Shown in pieces: positions 17,828 through 19,813 of a DNA stretch of 19,813 nt (its first letter is position 1; the number at the start of each line of letters is the position of its first letter). The position numbers and the translations under genes were made by a program. The notes under the pieces were generated by a model that searched no databases, was not told the DNA's origin, and saw nothing but the letters and a program-made list of their open reading frames with translations. Location of the stretch: contig CAMLDJ010000077.1 of NCBI GenBank assembly GCA_946478755.1, forward strand, positions 1-19,813, in the 5' to 3' direction. Source of the stretch: an uncultured Pedobacter sp. (GTDB lineage Bacteria; Bacteroidota; Bacteroidia; Sphingobacteriales; Sphingobacteriaceae).

Positions 17828-17876
17828 AGTTAACCATTTATAAATCTCACCTGTAAAAGGGTCAAAAACATCAAAC

Positions 17877-19721
17877 TTGAAAAAAGCGATATTATTTATC
17901 AATCTCCTTCTTCTTGTGTCTGCAGCGAAGGGGGCGGTTTTGAATACTGAAATTAAAATGACCAGTCCCGCTGGTCATATTTCAGCTGAAATATCTCAAA
18001 GGAATGGACATTTATTTTATACCATAAAGGCCGGTCAGCAGTTACTGATCAATAGTGGCACAATGGGGCTGGTGATTGACGGCACTGCATACGGGAGCTG
18101 TGTTAACAGTCTTTCCACTTTAGCCAAGCGTACAGCCCGTACGGGAAATAAAGTGTATCATATATACACATTCTTGTTAGAAGAAGCAGGAAGGAAATAT
18201 AACATCGAATTTCGGCTTTCCAATGAGGGGGCTGCCTTTAGGTATATTTTTGATAGTAAAACAGCACAATATGTAGGCAAAGAGCTTACGGCCTTTGTGC
18301 TTCCAAAATCGATGGTATGGTTTTTTGAGCGGAACAGCGATTGGAAGCTGAAAAGTTACGCAGGTTTATGGCAAAATACCACGGCAGATAGCTTAAATAC
18401 AATATCAAGCCAGGGACCGGTACAGGGAAAACCCTTATTATTCGAACTTCCGGGCAAAAAATATGCAATGCTTACCGAAGCAGCCCTGTATAATTATAGT
18501 GGAATGCGTTTCAAAGCTTTAAACAATAGGGTATTACAGGTAGATTTTACGGAAAAAAACGGGTTCAAAGTTGCAGGTGACCTAATTACACCGTGGAGGG
18601 TTTTATTGTACGCCACGGACCTGAATAGACTGGTGAATAGCTCGATGATCAATGACCTGAACCCTGAACCAGATAAGCAATTGTACGCTGACCAAAGCTA
18701 TATAAAACCCGGAAGGTCGGTCTGGAGCTGGATCACTAGGGATAAAAACTATATGCAGCCTGAGGAAGAAATGAAATTCATAACAGCCGCCAGCGAACTG
18801 AATTTTGAATATACTTTGTTGGATGAGGGATGGGAAACGGTATGGCCCGACAAATGGAAGCAGTTAACTGAAATATGCAGTTTCGCTGCTGGTAAAAAGG
18901 TGGGGGTATGGGTATGGAAGAACTCAAAAGCACTTAGAGACCCCTCAAAAAGAGACAGTTTTCTGGATAGTGTGCGCAATGCAGGTGCTGTTGGTATAAA
19001 AACAGACTTTATGGACAGTGAGGCAAAAGAACTGATCGATTTTGAAATCGGATTTTTAGAAGCCTGTGCAAAAAGAAAACTGATGGTCAACTTCCATGGC
19101 TGCCATGCGCCCACCGGAGAAAGTAAAACCTATCCAAATGAAATGACCAGGGAGGGGATCCGTGGGATGGAACTGAATATCATGAAAGAACCCATACCAG
19201 CTTGGCACAATGCTGCACTGCCCTTCACCAGGCTGGTGCTCGGCCACGGTGATTATACCCCCGGATTGTTCTCCAATAAGGCCAATACCACCAATACACA
19301 TCAGCTGGCATTGTTCTTTCTGTTTAATTCTCCCTTCCAGTGTATGGCCGAGAATCCTGTAAAATTATTGGCAGGTAGCCGGTTTAAACCTGTTATTCCC
19401 TTGCTGAAGAAACTGCCTGTTACCTGGGATGAGACACTTGTAATTAAATGCAGTGCTATCGGCGAAATTGCGGCCTTTGCAAGAAGGAAAGGAGATACAT
19501 GGTATATCGCTGCAATTAACGGTTCAGCAAAAAATAAAGAAATCTCTTTTACTGCAGATTTTTTAGAGAAGAAGAAAAAATATAAGGTTATCGCGATAAA
19601 CGATGCGCCCGATGGCGGGTTTTTGAGAACAACATCAACAATCGGGGTAACCAGTGTCAAAAAAACTGTAATTGGCCCCAATGCCGGACTGGTGATGGAA
19701 ATCAGTCCCTCAGGTAATTAA
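17877..19721 (+). CDS. GH97 glycoside hydrolase, retaining subtype (alpha-galactosidase-like)
   Basis: The 614-residue product starts at a TTG codon. The frame is closed by a stop at 17841, the first in-frame ATG is codon 28, and only the TTG gives the signal peptide MKKAILFINLLLLVSAAKGA. Domains are GH97 N-terminal beta (about 26-275, with SPAGHISAEIS), a catalytic barrel (about 280-515, with DEGW at 316-319) and a C-terminal beta domain (about 520-612). In KTDFMDSE, D377 occupies the position that is Asp in retaining GH97 enzymes and Gly in the inverting SusB. E432 in RGME lies 55 residues on, the same separation as the D415/E470 pair of the retaining alpha-galactosidase BtGH97b. An alpha-galactosidase or beta-L-arabinopyranosidase activity is therefore more likely than alpha-glucosidase. 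It probably acts in the periplasm. The next gene starts nine bases later. Confidence 0.92.
   Translation: MKKAILFINLLLLVSAAKGAVLNTEIKMTSPAGHISAEISQRNGHLFYTIKAGQQLLINSGTMGLVIDGTAYGSCVNSLSTLAKRTARTGNKVYHIYTFLLEEAGRKYNIEFRLSNEGAAFRYIFDSKTAQYVGKELTAFVLPKSMVWFFERNSDWKLKSYAGLWQNTTADSLNTISSQGPVQGKPLLFELPGKKYAMLTEAALYNYSGMRFKALNNRVLQVDFTEKNGFKVAGDLITPWRVLLYATDLNRLVNSSMINDLNPEPDKQLYADQSYIKPGRSVWSWITRDKNYMQPEEEMKFITAASELNFEYTLLDEGWETVWPDKWKQLTEICSFAAGKKVGVWVWKNSKALRDPSKRDSFLDSVRNAGAVGIKTDFMDSEAKELIDFEIGFLEACAKRKLMVNFHGCHAPTGESKTYPNEMTREGIRGMELNIMKEPIPAWHNAALPFTRLVLGHGDYTPGLFSNKANTTNTHQLALFFLFNSPFQCMAENPVKLLAGSRFKPVIPLLKKLPVTWDETLVIKCSAIGEIAAFARRKGDTWYIAAINGSAKNKEISFTADFLEKKKKYKVIAINDAPDGGFLRTTSTIGVTSVKKTVIGPNAGLVMEISPSGN
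17958..17978 (+). repeat. Perfect 8-bp inverted repeat in the start of the GH97 gene
   Basis: ATGACCAG (17958-17965), TCCCG (loop) and CTGGTCAT (17971-17978) form a perfect inverted repeat that begins at the first in-frame ATG (codon 28). It could be an mRNA hairpin or an internal operator. It also contains ACCAGTCC, the first eight bases of the susC operator candidate at 441. Confidence 0.5.
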
Positions 19722-19729
19722 TTCTGATT

Positions 19730-19813
19730 ATGAAAAAACATATCCTCTCCATAATATTGATTGTATTTTCACTGGCTGAATTTGGCCAGTCGAATATACA
19801 GTCGCTCTCCGGT
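19730..19813 (+). CDS. Secreted protein, N-terminus only (3' end beyond window)
   Basis: An ATG eight bases after the GH97 stop opens 28 codons to the window edge. They encode a signal peptide, MKKHILSIILIVFSLAEFGQ, followed by SNIQSLSG. The SLSG ending resembles the start of the N-terminal domain of GH2-type glycosidases (SLSGxWxF), but so few residues cannot decide this. The spacing implies co-transcription with GH97, so it is probably another enzyme of the same locus. Confidence 0.6.
   Translation, partial: MKKHILSIILIVFSLAEFGQSNIQSLSG

Noticed and set aside
17661..17837. A 59-residue N-terminal extension of the LacI protein
   Set aside because: It reads through the operator palindromes, and the ATG at 17660 gives a normal-length LacI protein with the helix-turn-helix right at its N-terminus.

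Overview
The window looks like chromosomal DNA of a Bacteroidota bacterium, most likely family Sphingobacteriaceae (Pedobacter-like). The evidence is a SusC/SusD pair, Bacteroidota-type promoters (TTTG and TAnnTTTG boxes), weak or absent Shine-Dalgarno sequences, and many secreted proteins whose signal peptides end just before Q. The genus is inferred from general sequence character, not from a marker gene. No RNA gene, insertion sequence, phage gene or CRISPR array was seen.

Almost the whole window is one polysaccharide utilisation locus. (1) Positions 1-283, minus strand: the N-terminal winged-helix part of a GntR-family regulator that runs off the left edge. (2) 284-618: a divergent control region with a promoter for each direction and a strikingly regular GntR-type palindrome just after the predicted susC transcription start. 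(3) 619-16557, plus strand: a seven-gene, tightly packed unit. It encodes a SusC transporter, a SusD lipoprotein, a DUF5017-type surface lipoprotein, a large secreted toroid protein (A), a second one (B), an SGNH/GDSL esterase, and a third toroid protein (C). (4) 16647-17660, minus strand: a LacI-family regulator. (5) 17661-17876: a second divergent control region with two near-perfect LacI-type operators. (6) 17877-19721: a GH97 glycosidase of the retaining subtype that starts at TTG. (7) 19730-end: the signal peptide of another secreted protein, cut by the right edge.

Proposed working model (inference): DUF5017 and SusD proteins capture a glycan at the surface and SusC imports it. The SGNH esterase removes acyl groups, the three toroid proteins cleave the backbone or side chains, and the GH97 enzyme removes a terminal sugar such as alpha-galactose or beta-L-arabinopyranose. 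The GntR protein probably controls the susC unit and the LacI protein the GH97 unit.

The strongest candidate for something undescribed is the trio A, B and C. They are diverged paralogues sharing a gap-free C-terminal signature, and I cannot place them in a known CAZy family. Other points of note are a perfect 12-bp hairpin at the start of gene A, just after the transport genes, and the unusual geometry of both operator regions.
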